Assembly: GCA_038049695.1 (NCBI GenBank) | Contig: CP142455.1 | Span: forward strand, 34,075,501 to 34,139,500 | DNA from: Cinnamomum chago | Taxonomy: Eukaryota > Streptophyta > Magnoliopsida > Laurales > Lauraceae | Length of the DNA: 64,000 bases | Direction of reading: 5' to 3' | Notes under the pieces: generated by a model | The model's input: the letters and a program-made list of their open reading frames with translations, nothing else | The model's database searches: none | What the model was told of the DNA's origin: nothing | Part shown: piece after piece, positions 45,490 through 56,150 of the stretch | Position numbering within the stretch: the first letter of the stretch is position 1 | Layout: the number at the start of each line of letters is the position of its first letter | Made by a program: the position numbers and the translations under genes

Positions 45490-45612
45490 ATCATCTTTGT
45501 CTTATAGACTCTCATCATCATCGTCGTCACCTTGTCCAAACTATGTTGGGGTCGGCTACATGAATTCTACTTCTCCATCTGGATCTACCCTAACCCAAAT
45601 CCTCAAATAAGT
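45490..45612 (+). mobile_element. SINE-like fragment
   Basis: CATCATCATCGTCGTCACCT followed by CCAAACTATGTTGGGGTCGG and CTACATGAATTC matches a widely distributed plant SINE body as I remember it. The promoter A and B boxes were not identified, so it is probably partial. Confidence 0.5.
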
Positions 45613-46229
45613 TAGGAAGATTATATACATGCATCATTCCGGGGTTATTTGAGGCAGGGTTATTGAGCAGAGGTGCTGACGATGCATCAGTGTATCTGCT
45701 CTTTGGTAGTATTAGAAAAAGGGATGCACATGCATAACCCCCTTTTTATAACCGAAGCATCCAACACAAGCACTAAGTAAAAGTAACCAACTGAGAATAT
45801 AGGTGTTGTTTCATCAAACATGCCCAGTTCTACTATAACAACCAGTAAAAAGGATGTGTCAATAACTTTAACAAATTTGTTTCCCAATAGTATAAGAATA
45901 TTAGATAGAGCCACTCTTTTTTCTTTTCCCGCTTGCTTGGTGTAGCGACCAAGTGGGACTACTTAAACCTACCCGCCCAAGGATTGATCCCAGAGCAGTA
46001 TGGTGAGAGAGGAAGTCCTGTCCACATAGACATCCTATATTCTTGGGTCAGTAGTGGATATTGATTATTCACAAGAGATGCAATTTGAGCTTTTTCTGAT
46101 TATTCTTCGCTTTTTGCATAGTTCATCTTCGTGGATTCACGCTCTGGATTTGCATTAAAATAAATTAAATGTGTTTCTCCTTTATGCAGATAATAAACCA
46201 TATAAATGTATGATTTCTTGTGGTGCAGG

Positions 46230-46335
46230 GGATTGGTGTTAGAACACCCCAGGTGCCAAAATGGAAACAGATACTAGTAAGATTGAAGGCTCGTGTCTCC
46301 AAAAAGCTTATTATAGCCACCGGAACTCCGAGCAG
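46230..46335 (+). pseudogene. Unrecognised exon-like piece
   Basis: Following TTGTGGTGCAG the sequence reads GIGVRTPQVPKWKQILVRLK then ARVSKKLIIATGTP without stops. It looks like real conserved coding sequence but I do not know the family. No donor is obvious. It is probably another piece of host cargo in CACTA-2. Confidence 0.35.
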
Positions 46336-46507
46336 CTTTTTTATGCTATGCTCCATTCTTTTCAATCATCTGTAGTCTTTTAATGCAAATACTATGCTGG
46401 TGAAATTACTGGATCCTCACTATTTTTTTTGGGTAGAATGCCTTAACTTCTCAAACATGTCATAGCATAAATTGTAAGATCAAGACTACTCTTCTCTTTC
46501 TTAAGGT

Positions 46508-47240
46508 TTTTTTTTTTGCTAATTGGTAAATTTGTATTGAAAAGAGAGAAGAAGGCCAAAGCCCCAAAGGGAAGGAGAAGAAAGAATACAGCCAAAGTAA
46601 GCAAGCTAAACAAAAGGCCACCTCTTAAATAGGAGGGGCAAAAAACCAGCTGGATCCAAAAGAGGAAGACGAGAACAGGATAATTCAAAACTGCTGAAAC
46701 TTGATGCTGCAGAATGGAGACAGCTCCCAAGGAAGACTTGCGAAGAAACATTGCACAAAACTGGCAGCAACAAATGGCATTCTTTCCTCAGCACTCTGAG
46801 GACGGAGAGGCGTCGCTGCACAACAAAACTCCACTAGAACACTACCTCAGCTCAGCACTGAACAAGCTAAACAGCCAAGAGAGCCAAGCAAGCCATCACC
46901 CAAGGAGAAGAATGCAAGGCTGACATGGAGGAAGAGGGCTAGCTTCTCCTGGCTTGAAGAGAGAAAGGCCCCACAGGGCACAATTTAGAAACAGGGGACA
47001 CACCTAGCAGCTTATCCAGACCAGCAAGAAAGCAGGGCATAACTAGAACTCTGAGAGGAAAGCTGAGCTCCAAAACAGACTCCAAACTCACCAAGGAAGC
47101 AGCCAATATACTCCACTAGGCGTGCCTCACTACCCTGCACCACTGCATCCAGCACTTAACTGAGACTGAAGCTCACGCAAGCTGGCTCTTGCCAAGGGTC
47201 TAGGTGGCGCTGATAGTTCTAAAGGTTGGTGATAGACCGA
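46508..47240 (-). mobile_element. 5'-truncated LINE 3' end
   Basis: On the minus strand the sequence ends CTTTTCAATACAAATTTACC followed by AATTAGC and a poly(A) run, the typical 3' terminus of plant L1-type LINEs. The upstream part is GC-richer 3'-UTR-like sequence with no RT or RNase H motif recognised. The 5' limit is uncertain. Confidence 0.55.
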
Positions 47241-47399
47241 CATACTTAAAAAAAAACAGAGAGAGAAATGTTATATGACTCATTATCAGGTATTATTATC
47301 ATTTTTAAAATTGTCATAACATCAAGCATAAACTTTCAAAGATTGTATATGTAAACGACCTATATAATATATATCTCGAGTCTCGACAAAGATAATGAG

Positions 47400-47600
47400 A
47401 TAGAGCTACTTGTCAATGCTGTAAATAGATTTTAAGAATTTGTCATTGAACACCTTGAATGAGATTGAACCTTGATATCTTTTCTCTTCCAATGCATCAG
47501 AATATGCTTGTATAATGATGGCGTCTTTATGTACATGATTTTTATCATCATATGTCACAAGCAGAAAGATACAGCTTGTAGTTCCATCAACCAATGTGGG
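47400..47600 (-). pseudogene. Unrecognised exon-like piece
   Basis: The minus strand reads VDGTTSCIFLLVTYDDKNHV then HKDAIIIQAYSDALEEKRYQ and GSISFKVFNDKFLKSIYSID. It has a balanced composition and no low complexity, so it may be a relic exon; family unknown. Confidence 0.3.
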
Positions 47601-48847
47601 TATTATGAGGGGGAATGACTAAGATTTTTCTTTTTGTTAATATGTATGTTATCAATTGCATTGCCTGCTGATTTGCTTGTTCATGCTCATGGTCATGGTC
47701 TGTTCAATGCAGATTACTTCAGTTTTAAGAACCTTGATTCCCCATCACATTTAAACAATTCTTAGTGTACTCGATGAGTATTTGCTCTGTTTCCCCATTA
47801 AGAATTTGAATTTGCATAAATTCTTTTGTCACTGACTATAACTAGCTCTTTTTATAGGATGTGGACGTGCCTTCTTTTTAGGATCTTCAAGAGATGTAAC
47901 ATTCCCATGGTGGAAATGGGGACGGTACTGCCTCATTTCTCTCCCTAGAATATCTTCTAGCCAACACTTCTTCACCTGCAGGAGTCCTACACAAGGGCGG
48001 TGTGTGATTTTCAACCCCACCATCCAAACACAAGGAGCAACCTTGAACTAAAGGCAGAGACCAAAAATCCCATGCTGTGTGGGACTCCTGGGAATTTGCT
48101 GAAGGGTGTGGTTTTGGATGTACCCCAGTCCCCAAATCACAAGTGGCACAGATCTACAGATCTATTGGGCGTTGCATTTGTGGATTGGACCGTGGACTCC
48201 AAACCAACAAATGGGGTCACTGGCTTCAATTGTCCTCAACCCGCTCGCAATCACTACAGCTCAATACCCTCTCCAACTCATTGCCTACTCTCTCAGACAA
48301 GTTATGGGAGTGGAATCCCATCCCAGAATCCAGCAGAGAGTAGTTACAAATAATCAGTGAACTGCACATGTATACCGAAATGTGTCATTTGCTTACTACA
48401 ACTTCCTTCTTCATTTCTGTAAATTCAGAGGCAAAACTTGATGTTGGTAAAAAGATGATGTTAAATAAATTTCTTCTCCAATGAGTACTATCATCCATCC
48501 CTTCTCAACCTTAACTGAAGTGGGGTACCAAGCTATTCTTCTATTTTTCTTTTTCCATTGTGTCATTTGTATTGTTGGATAATGGTAACAACAATAATTC
48601 TATGATTGCCATATTTGCTGAACAAAGAATTACCTTGATCTCTGAAAATGGGTTGGGACTCAGGCATTGTTCATATGAAAATGCACAGTGGGACTCATTT
48701 ATATATTCAACTGAACTAATTTTTACAGCCTTTGCAGATTGCAACTTCCTTGGAAGTTAAGGGAGCAAACCATTCCAACCTTTGTTTCTAGTCTTCTTCT
48801 CTACACACACACACACACACATATATATATATTGCATCCATTATTCA

Positions 48848-48878
<31 letters not shown>

Positions 48879-48880
48879 TA
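47601..48880. other. No certain gene; overlapping open frames at 47.85-48.36 kb
   Basis: The block at 47.85-48.36 kb is GC-richer than its surroundings and open in more than one plus frame (for example VLDVPQSPNHKWHRSTDLLG), but no frame gives a protein I recognise. Short (CA)n and (GT)n runs lie at 48.80-48.88 kb, just before the SMG7-like piece. Confidence 0.35.
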
Positions 48881-48881
48881 G

Positions 48882-49788
48882 ATGGCTTCAAATGCGAGAA
48901 TGGCAGCCAAGGCAAAGGTTCCTTCAGATCCTAACGCATGGATTCAAATACGAGAAAATTATGAAGCCATAATACTCGAGGACCATGAATTTTCTGAATC
49001 ACATGAAATAGAGTATTCTTTGTGGCAGTTGCACTATAGACGAATAAAAGAGTTCAGAGCACACATCAATTCTGCTTTGGCATCTCTGGGATCAATCGCA
49101 TCTAAAGGAGGGAAAGGTGTGGTTCGACCTGATCGAATAAAAAAGATACGCTCTGTTTTCAAAGGCTTCCTTTCAGAAGCAACTGGATTTTATCATGACC
49201 TGATTTTGAAAATATGGGCTGCCACTTGGATATTTTTCTGAGGGTTCAGAGAATCAAATTATTCTGTCTAAAGATGTGAAGAAATCTGCTGAGATGACGA
49301 AAGGCTTGGTATCTTGTCATCGTTGTCTAATATACTTGGGTGATCTTGCTCGTTACAAAGGTCTATATGGTGAGGGGGACTATTCTACTTGTGATTATGC
49401 TGCTGCATCGAGTTACTACATACAGGCAGCTTCTCTTTGGCCATCAAATGGGGATCCTCATCATCAGGTATCTCCCTCTTTCTCTCTCTACATGCACATG
49501 TCTATCCATATATACTACTTTGTCTGTCTCTCTCAAGCGTCATTGATCACCTTCTTTTTGTCCTAGCACTCGCATTTTGGCTTAGCATCATTTCCTGTTT
49601 GAACCATGAATCTGCCAATTTTTTTTTTACTTATTTTGAGCATGGATAAGTTGTGCCTTCCATAGCTTGCGATATTGGCATCCTACTCAGGAGATGAGCT
49701 GGTCACAGTTTACCGTTACTTTCAGAGTTTGGCAGTGGATAGTCCTTTCTCTACAGCAAGAGACAACTTGATTATTGCATTTGAGAAG
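48882..49788 (+). pseudogene. SMG7-like (EST1/SMG7 family) 5' gene fragment
   Basis: Starts MASNARMAAKAKVPSDPNAW at an ATG after a (GT)n run and continues IEYSLWQLHYRRIKEFRAHI, then VRPDRIKKIRSVFKGFLSEA and TGFYHDLILKI. A deletion near 49.21 kb shifts the frame to YGLPLGYFSEGSENQIILSK, then RCLIYLGDLARYKGLYGEGD and AASSYYIQAASLWPSNGDPH, with a GT donor after HHQ at about 49.47 kb. A second exon from 49671 reads LAILASYSGDELVTVYRYFQ and SPFSTARDNLIIAFEK before GTATTT. This is the 14-3-3-like/TPR N-terminal region of SMG7-type proteins, which bind phosphorylated UPF1 in nonsense-mediated decay. The rest of the gene is absent. It abuts the right subterminal repeats of CACTA-2. Confidence 0.85.
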
Positions 49789-49849
49789 GTATTTCTTCAT
49801 CTCTTTTTTAATTGCATTGTGAGGTTGGAAATGCCAAGGTGGTCTTACT

Positions 49850-50453
49850 TGTGTTGGTAAAAGTAACAATCCTATGTGACTTTTGCCAACGCAATCCAAA
49901 TATGCATCGGAAATAAGACTTTTGCCAATGCCAATTTTCACTGCGTCGGCAAATAGTGTCGGGAAAGTTTTTCCACAACTTTTGCCAACGCAGTCTTACT
50001 TGAGTCGGTAAAAGAAGCAATTTTCTCTGACTTTTGCCAACGCAACTTTTCACTGTGTCGGAAAATAGTGTCGGAAAAGGTAAGTTTGTCATAAATGGGG
50101 CTTTGGGGACGCAACTCATACATTGGCAATTGTATGAATAAAAACTCAAACCTTTCCCAACGCACACTTGTGCGTCGCTAATAAACAAGATAATTGCCAA
50201 CGCATTATTGCATCGCCATTAGATAAAAACGCGTTGGCAAAACTTTCCCTCTCTTTTGGTGTTTTTTGTTGTTACCGCCAATGTGGTTTCAATAGCTTTT
50301 GCCAACGCGGTCTTACTTGCGTCGGTAAAACTATCATTTCCCGACACTAATTGCCAACGCAGTCCAAATATGCGTTGGAAATAAGACTTTTGCCAACGCA
50401 AATTTTCCCTGCATCGGCAAATAGTGTCGGGAAATGTGCAATTTGTTGTAGTG
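49850..50453. repeat. CACTA-2 right end: subterminal repeats plus TIR
   Basis: Repeats of TTTTGCCAACGCA, TGCGTCGGNAAA and AATAGTGTCGGGAAA in both orientations run up to the terminus TTTGTTGTAGTG, which ends at 50453 and is followed by AAA. The same short motifs occur in the left end, but the 193-bp tandem period does not, so the two ends are built differently. Confidence 0.9.
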
Positions 50454-51203
50454 AAATATAACTAAGATCACAACCATACATGGAACCAATAGTCATTTGC
50501 ATATAAAAAGAATGTAAACAAATAAGCAAGGATGCAAACAACATACATTTCCATTTCTAAGATAATGAAACCAAAAGAAAAGGAAATGAAAACATGGAAC
50601 ATGCTTACATGATTATGACTAATGAAGTTTTAGAGCATTTCCATTCAACCAATCTTCAAATCATTTTGATAAACAAAATCCAACAATGAGCATAAAAAGA
50701 ATGATTTTGAAGATCAATTTTCAACGTTGTATTTTAAAAGATATAACTTAAATGAAACACATACAAGTTGATTTTTCAAAACAATGATTTTCCATATAAA
50801 AGTATAACTTAGAAAACCATGGAAAAACTTGAATTGATTCAAATCATTTGTTAAAAAAAATCTTACCAAGACATCTACACAAATGATTCAACAACAATTG
50901 ATCATGAATAATCTAGCTATGAAAGCTTTTGAACTCACAATCAATTGATCATGTAGAAATGCAATGCAAAACATAAAACTAAATGTGAGCAATAAGCAAA
51001 ACTAACATGAAGAACTTATAATCAAATGATTTTGAAAACCATGAAATGTAACTTAGAATGGTGCATGAAAACAAAATCAATTGATCATAAAGAAACAATG
51101 CATTTTAATAGATGTAACTAAATAGAAACAAAATGCAAATGTAACATGACCAACAATATGATTTAACTATTAAAGAATAGGTTGGTCAAGGAGGTTCAAG
51201 GCC

Positions 51204-52661
51204 TTAAGGTTTGTCTAAGTAGATAACTTTAGGAATCCACCTAAGGTCTTGAGAGGGTTGAACTTTGAGGTCTAGTTTGGAATTCTCACCAACTAAAGGA
51301 GATTTGACTTGATAAATTTTCAATTTAAACTTATCACCATGATATTTAGATTTGACTAAATTTAGCTTAGATTGGTGATTAGTCTTTTGATGTTGGTGAG
51401 TTTGTTTCTTTGGGGATTGATTCACTTTTCTTTTCTTCTTATTTTCTCCCTTTACTTGACTTTTGAATTTTAAATTTAACTTAGTTACTTTATTCAAAAG
51501 TTCTTTCATGGGTTTATATAAGGGAGATAGGTTGAGAAGCTTTTTGTTCATAGATTCTTTTAAACTTGGTTTAACTTGTTTAAACTTTTTAGAATCTATT
51601 TTAGGAGACTCCATTTTAAATGATTTAACTTGTTTAATCTTTTTGGAGTCTTCTTTGGTTTTTAGTGTCTTACCCTTCATAGATTTTGATTCTACCTTTT
51701 TGGGTTCAAATGTGGGTTTAGACACATGGCTTCTTCTTAGTTTGCACTCAAACCTAAAATGCCCTTCAATGCCACAATAAATACATTTAGTTTTGGGCAA
51801 AGGAGAAAGAGTGCTAGAGAATGAGGACTCACCTTTCACAAAAGTGTTGGTGAATTTAGGGTCATGTGACATATTCCTATTAAATCCAAGACCCGTCCTA
51901 TCTCCATGAGGTTTACCCAATTTGAATAATTTTTCAAGTCTCTCTCCACTTTGGGTAAACTTGCACTCATACTTTTGTTTGTAACCTTCAAGTTGAGTGA
52001 CTTTGGTTATAAGGATTGAATTTTCATTTTTGACTTTTGAAAGTTCATTTTCGATTTCCTTATATTTTATTAGCTCTTCATAGGCAAGTTTTAATTTGAA
52101 ATTAAGTTCATTAACAACATTAGATCCAAGTTCTAAGGTTTTTAACTTACATTGAACATTTGTCATGTTTTCCATGGAAATTGACAACTTGGATTCTAAA
52201 TTGATAAAGTCTTTGTCTTGCCTTCTTAATTGATCTCTTAGGTTTACATTTTCCTTTTTAAGATCATCATTTCCTATCTTTAATTCATTTAGTTCATCTT
52301 TGATAGTAGATAGGTTATTTAAAGAGATCATGAACTTAGAGTCTAAACAATTTATGACTTCTTCTTTCTTTCTAAGCTCATCTTTTGAAGAGACTAGCTC
52401 TATGTTTAGTCTATTTGATTCTTCTTTTAAAATTTTATTTCTCTTATCAAGCTTTGAAGATAATGTATATAATTCATTATAGGTTTGTTGAAGATCATCT
52501 TCATCATAATCATTTTCTTCTTCTTTTAACTCATATTGAGATTCATTAATTTGAGGGTTTGAATCTCTAATAGAAGGAAGAATGAGAGGTCTAGAAGAAT
52601 CTACAAAATCTAGACTATCTATCATAGTGGAATCCATCCTAATGATTTTCATGTAAAGCAC
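51204..52661 (-). CDS. Copia-type gag-like open frame
   Basis: 485 codons, Lys/Glu/Asn-rich. Residues of about 60-240 form a long coiled coil (SNRLNIELVSSKDELRKKEE, NLRDQLRRQDKDFINLESKL). A single zinc knuckle CIYCGIEGHFRFEC (CX2CX4HX4C) lies near residue 300, followed by a very basic Lys/Ser-rich tail ending DLRWIPKVIYLDKP. The order fits a Ty1/copia gag region. It would package element RNA. No protease motif is seen. Treated as a retroelement fossil. Confidence 0.75.
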   Translation of the reverse strand: MLYMKIIRMDSTMIDSLDFVDSSRPLILPSIRDSNPQINESQYELKEEENDYDEDDLQQTYNELYTLSSKLDKRNKILKEESNRLNIELVSSKDELRKKEEVINCLDSKFMISLNNLSTIKDELNELKIGNDDLKKENVNLRDQLRRQDKDFINLESKLSISMENMTNVQCKLKTLELGSNVVNELNFKLKLAYEELIKYKEIENELSKVKNENSILITKVTQLEGYKQKYECKFTQSGERLEKLFKLGKPHGDRTGLGFNRNMSHDPKFTNTFVKGESSFSSTLSPLPKTKCIYCGIEGHFRFECKLRRSHVSKPTFEPKKVESKSMKGKTLKTKEDSKKIKQVKSFKMESPKIDSKKFKQVKPSLKESMNKKLLNLSPLYKPMKELLNKVTKLNLKFKSQVKGENKKKRKVNQSPKKQTHQHQKTNHQSKLNLVKSKYHGDKFKLKIYQVKSPLVGENSKLDLKVQPSQDLRWIPKVIYLDKP

Positions 52662-52738
52662 AACACTAGGGTTTTGACTCTAGGTTTTTACACCTAATCA
52701 AGAGTTCCAAACACTTGATCCTAAAAGATAGAGCACGA

Positions 52739-52751
52739 GGCTCGGATACCA
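52739..52751 (-). other. Primer-binding site (tRNA-iMet type)
   Basis: The minus strand reads TGGTATCCGAGCC two bases inside the 5' LTR end, one change from the common plant TGGTATCAGAGC initiator-Met site. It sets the element orientation. Confidence 0.8.
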
Positions 52752-52753
52752 AT

Positions 52754-54621
52754 TGAAAGTCCTGGGATCCTAACCCTAGAGGGGGGCGGGGGTGAATAGG
52801 GTGTGCTACAAATATGACCAATTTAGACCAATTTTAATTTCTTAACATAAACTAGTCACATGTGATGATAAACAATCAAAATGCGGAAGCTAATAAAACA
52901 ATCATCACAAAGCAAACACCACTACACAAAGATTTATAGTGGTTCGGCCTCAATGCCTACGTCCACTACCGGCTTGTGATCCAATCACCCCACCGGATTT
53001 CCATTATTTATGCTTTTCAATAGGCTAAGCAATAACCCTTACAATGTTTTTTTTACTAGGCTCAACAACAACCTTTATAAGATGCTTTTCAAGGCTAAGC
53101 AATAACCTTTACACAATGCTTTTCTTAGGCTAAGCAATAACCTTTACAAATAAAGATTTCTCTAAGAAAGTGTCTTCACAAAAGATCACTCTAAGAGATA
53201 CAATTTAAGCACAATAAATTGCCTCTTAAATAGGCTAATATGAAAGTGTAATACAACTCACACAAACACTAAATGAATGCAAAGATGTATGCTCATGATG
53301 TGTGTGTGTGATAACTTCAATCAAATTAAAAACAAAGCTCAATTAATATATTGCTTAAAGCAATTCAAAGGTTAAGGCTCATAAAAGATTGATTGAAGTT
53401 TAATGCAAATCACATGTATGAGAAACAACTTGTTAATGACAAAAAAATCAAAGACTCACAAGTTGTATGAAAATGACTAACTTAGAATATGTGATGCATG
53501 TGCAATGTTGTTTTCAAAACCAAAAGATTTAACTAAAGATTAAATGAATGAAAACAACAAATTAGGTTTCAACCAAGACAAGGAATCATGCTTTAAAGGA
53601 AATCAAAGACTTTGGCTAAGCATGATTAAGAAAGTTTTTAAAACAACTTGGATTGAAACCAAGGTGAAGAATCCAATCTTAATTAGATCAAAGATTAAGA
53701 GAAGAATGGATTCAACACATCATAGTTATCATGCTAAAAATCATTTACCAATAATTTAAACAAAGCACATAACTTATGATTAAGAGAGGTAGAGCTTACT
53801 TAGAGATTTAACTTCATTAATCCAAGTTTTAGCTCTCCAAAAGACTCTTTGGTCTCTCTTAGTTCATTCCCTTTGTCTTGTCTCCAAATGCCTCAAAGAA
53901 GGCTTAAAAATCTCCAACTTTGACAAAGGAAATAGCTACTTTTTATAGCTCAAAACTGCCCAATGGCTAGTCACAGGTCGACCTAGCAAAGGGGGGGTCG
54001 ACCTGCTACACACAACGGTAAGAAAAATGACCATTGGAGCTTCAGGAGCCCAGTCAACCTGCAGTGTGGCAGGTCGACCTGGGTCCCTGGGCAGGTCGAC
54101 CTACCACACTGCAGGTCGACTGCCTGGGACCAAAAATCCTATTTTTTCACATTAGAAGGTTATTCTTGGAGGGGATTTTTGGGCCACTAAACCAAGCTTG
54201 GAAACATGTTTTAAATCAATCTAAGATGTTTAAAAACATGAAACACAAAAAGCCTAAAATGATTTGAAACTTTAAAACCAAAGGCTAGCTTGATTTCTAA
54301 AAACTCTTTTCACAAATAAATGCATACAAAAAAAGATTCTGAAAGAGATGAATGTATGCAAGACACAAACCTAAATCCTCAATATGATTTCTCAAAAGTA
54401 AAGCAAAAAGAATTAGGTTTTCAAAAGAGTTTGGATTCTAAAACCAATGCATCCAAGTTCAAAAACAAAAACATGCATAAATCATTAGTTCTACAAGTCT
54501 AATATCCAATGCATGAATAAAACTAGATTTCAAGATTTTCTAAAACAATGCATGTGTGAAAATTCAAATGATGCTAAAGTGAAAATGCATCCATCAAATT
54601 GCAAATACAAAATCCCTAACA
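52754..54621 (-). repeat. LTR-C copy 2 (5' LTR of the copia-type element)
   Basis: A 1.87-kb unit, reverse-complement relative of 12798-14541 and of 60139 onward. TTTATA at 53942-53947 is the TATA box on the minus strand. Palindromes AGGTCGACCT at 53975-53984, 54071-54080 and 54093-54102 replace the CGGTCGACCG of copy 1. Confidence 0.9.
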
Positions 54622-54639
54622 TCTTATACTTAAATATTT

Positions 54640-56150
54640 TCAGAACCAGTGATGAGATTGGGCATCTTATCTGACAAGGTTGCAGCACTTTGATCACTAT
54701 GAGATAGTGTGATTTGTCTCGATCAACGGAATGTAAGATTCTGGATCATGGTACTGGTACATTGGATGTATTGAAGGACCATGAGAAGCACCTTATATAC
54801 ACTGTCTTTACTTTAAGGTCTGCTCTCATCATTCCCTAGCAATAGGCTCATAATCCTGAGATATTAATGAACTCAAGTTTCTATCTATGCATTTGCTTTG
54901 AGTCACCAATGAGTGAGGCCAATTGTAGGTCAACACCTCGGTGATTTGGGTACGTGGTAGTAGAGCTGTGGGAAAATTCAATGGTCAAGAAGAAATCTAT
55001 CTTTAATATCCCCTTGTACCAATTAATGGATTTATCATTGGTAAGTGCGCACCCATTCCGATTAAGAGTTAATTAGATCGGTACCAAATTATCACTATAA
55101 TTAATTGGGGCTCAAGGATAATAAGATATGGATCTAATTTGGTGGACAGGTCCAATTGATCCATGAATATTGATAGAGGGGTCTACTTGTGGTACTGAGG
55201 AAGTTTAGGGTCTTCATTGTAATTTATTCATAAGACTGGAGTGCAATTGCATTTATATAGTGGAGTTATTTGCAATTAACTGTGGGCCCGGATTACACAT
55301 GAGATGTGGGGTCGCATTTCCCAATTGGAGCCAGCTTTCTAAGGAATCCCTAGTGGTCTCCATGCTAGCCCAAATTATTAGAAAGATACTAATTCTACTT
55401 GAACTCTAATAGGAAGGTTACTATTTCTATTTGAAGTGAGACTTCTAATAGTGGTAATAGTAAGTTACTAATTATTAATGGAAGTAGGACTTCTATTTTA
55501 ATTAGAAAGGAGAAAGCTACTAATTGTTGTGGAAGTAAGACTTCGATGGCAACTAGCATGGGAGAAGGTTATTATTTTGTAATGGGAGTTTATCTTCTAT
55601 TTCAAATAGAAAAAGAGGTGGATTGGAGGGCTATATAAAGAGGAATAAACCCCTCTTGGTCGTGCATAATAGTGTGAGCAACTTCAGCCCCTTTGTGCAA
55701 GTGTTGCACAAGTTCTCTTCCTCTCTAAGTTCTCATCTCTTTCACCTTTAGATCCTTAGAGTTACTAGTTAGGTTTTCTCTTGGAGATTCCACCATCTTC
55801 TTGAGAAAAGAGATCTAATACGGGTCATAGCGTGGAAGATCAAAAGGTGTTAGAGATTCTGATTTGGTTAGTGAAGGTGTTCATCATCAAAGAAAGAATT
55901 CAAATTCTCCATTAGAGCACAACAAAGCTCCAAAGGTATAAATCTACATACTTGTATGTTGTGAATTTCGTGGTTGCATGTTTAGGTATTGTTTTCTATC
56001 TTCTAGATAGGATATATTGCTGTACATGATTTATGAGTTTGAGTGAATGCATCCTGGATTGGGTTTGTTGTTTTCTAGATTATTGATCCATGCATCAAGT
56101 GGGTCAAAAGTTTTTGAAACCTGTCTGGAAGGCCCTCCCATTTTCCAACA
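54640..56150 (+). mobile_element. Probable LTR-retrotransposon remnant
   Basis: A promoter-like TATATAA at 55632-55638 follows GGAGGGC and is followed by a CT-rich leader, and the segment ends TTTTCCAACA at 56150 as many copia LTRs do (CA end). The left border was not found and no target duplication is visible. No protein is encoded. Confidence 0.4.

Larger units (their letters stand above)
23300..50453 (-). mobile_element. CACTA-2: 27-kb CACTA transposon with both ends and captured host exons
   Basis: The left end starts CACTACAACAAAATACAG at 23300; the right end, read on the minus strand from 50453, starts CACTACAACAAATTGCAC. The first 12 bases are identical and inverted. Both ends are flanked by AAA (23297-23299 and 50454-50456), the 3-bp duplication expected for this superfamily. 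Each end carries arrays with GCGTCGG / CCAACGCA motifs. Internally, on the minus strand, a TNP2 transposase gene is followed by a TNPA-like gene. Between and within them are pieces of host genes, MITEs, LINE and SINE pieces and a solo LTR. Removing the solo LTR still leaves about 23 kb, large for the superfamily. Confidence 0.93.
50457..54621 (-). mobile_element. Copia-type LTR element, 5' part (LTR-C family), incomplete
   Basis: On the minus strand the 5' LTR (54621 to 52754) is followed by a tRNA-iMet-type primer site (52751-52739) and a gag open frame (52661-51204). The interior then continues as non-coding A-rich sequence to the CACTA-2 border. No polymerase region or 3' LTR was found in the window, so the copy is broken; part of it may lie beyond CACTA-2 at 22.8-23.3 kb. 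Confidence 0.8.

Noticed and set aside
47887-48360. Several overlapping frames as a real gene
   Set aside because: No single frame shows a recognisable domain or consistent splice sites, so it is only described as unassigned.
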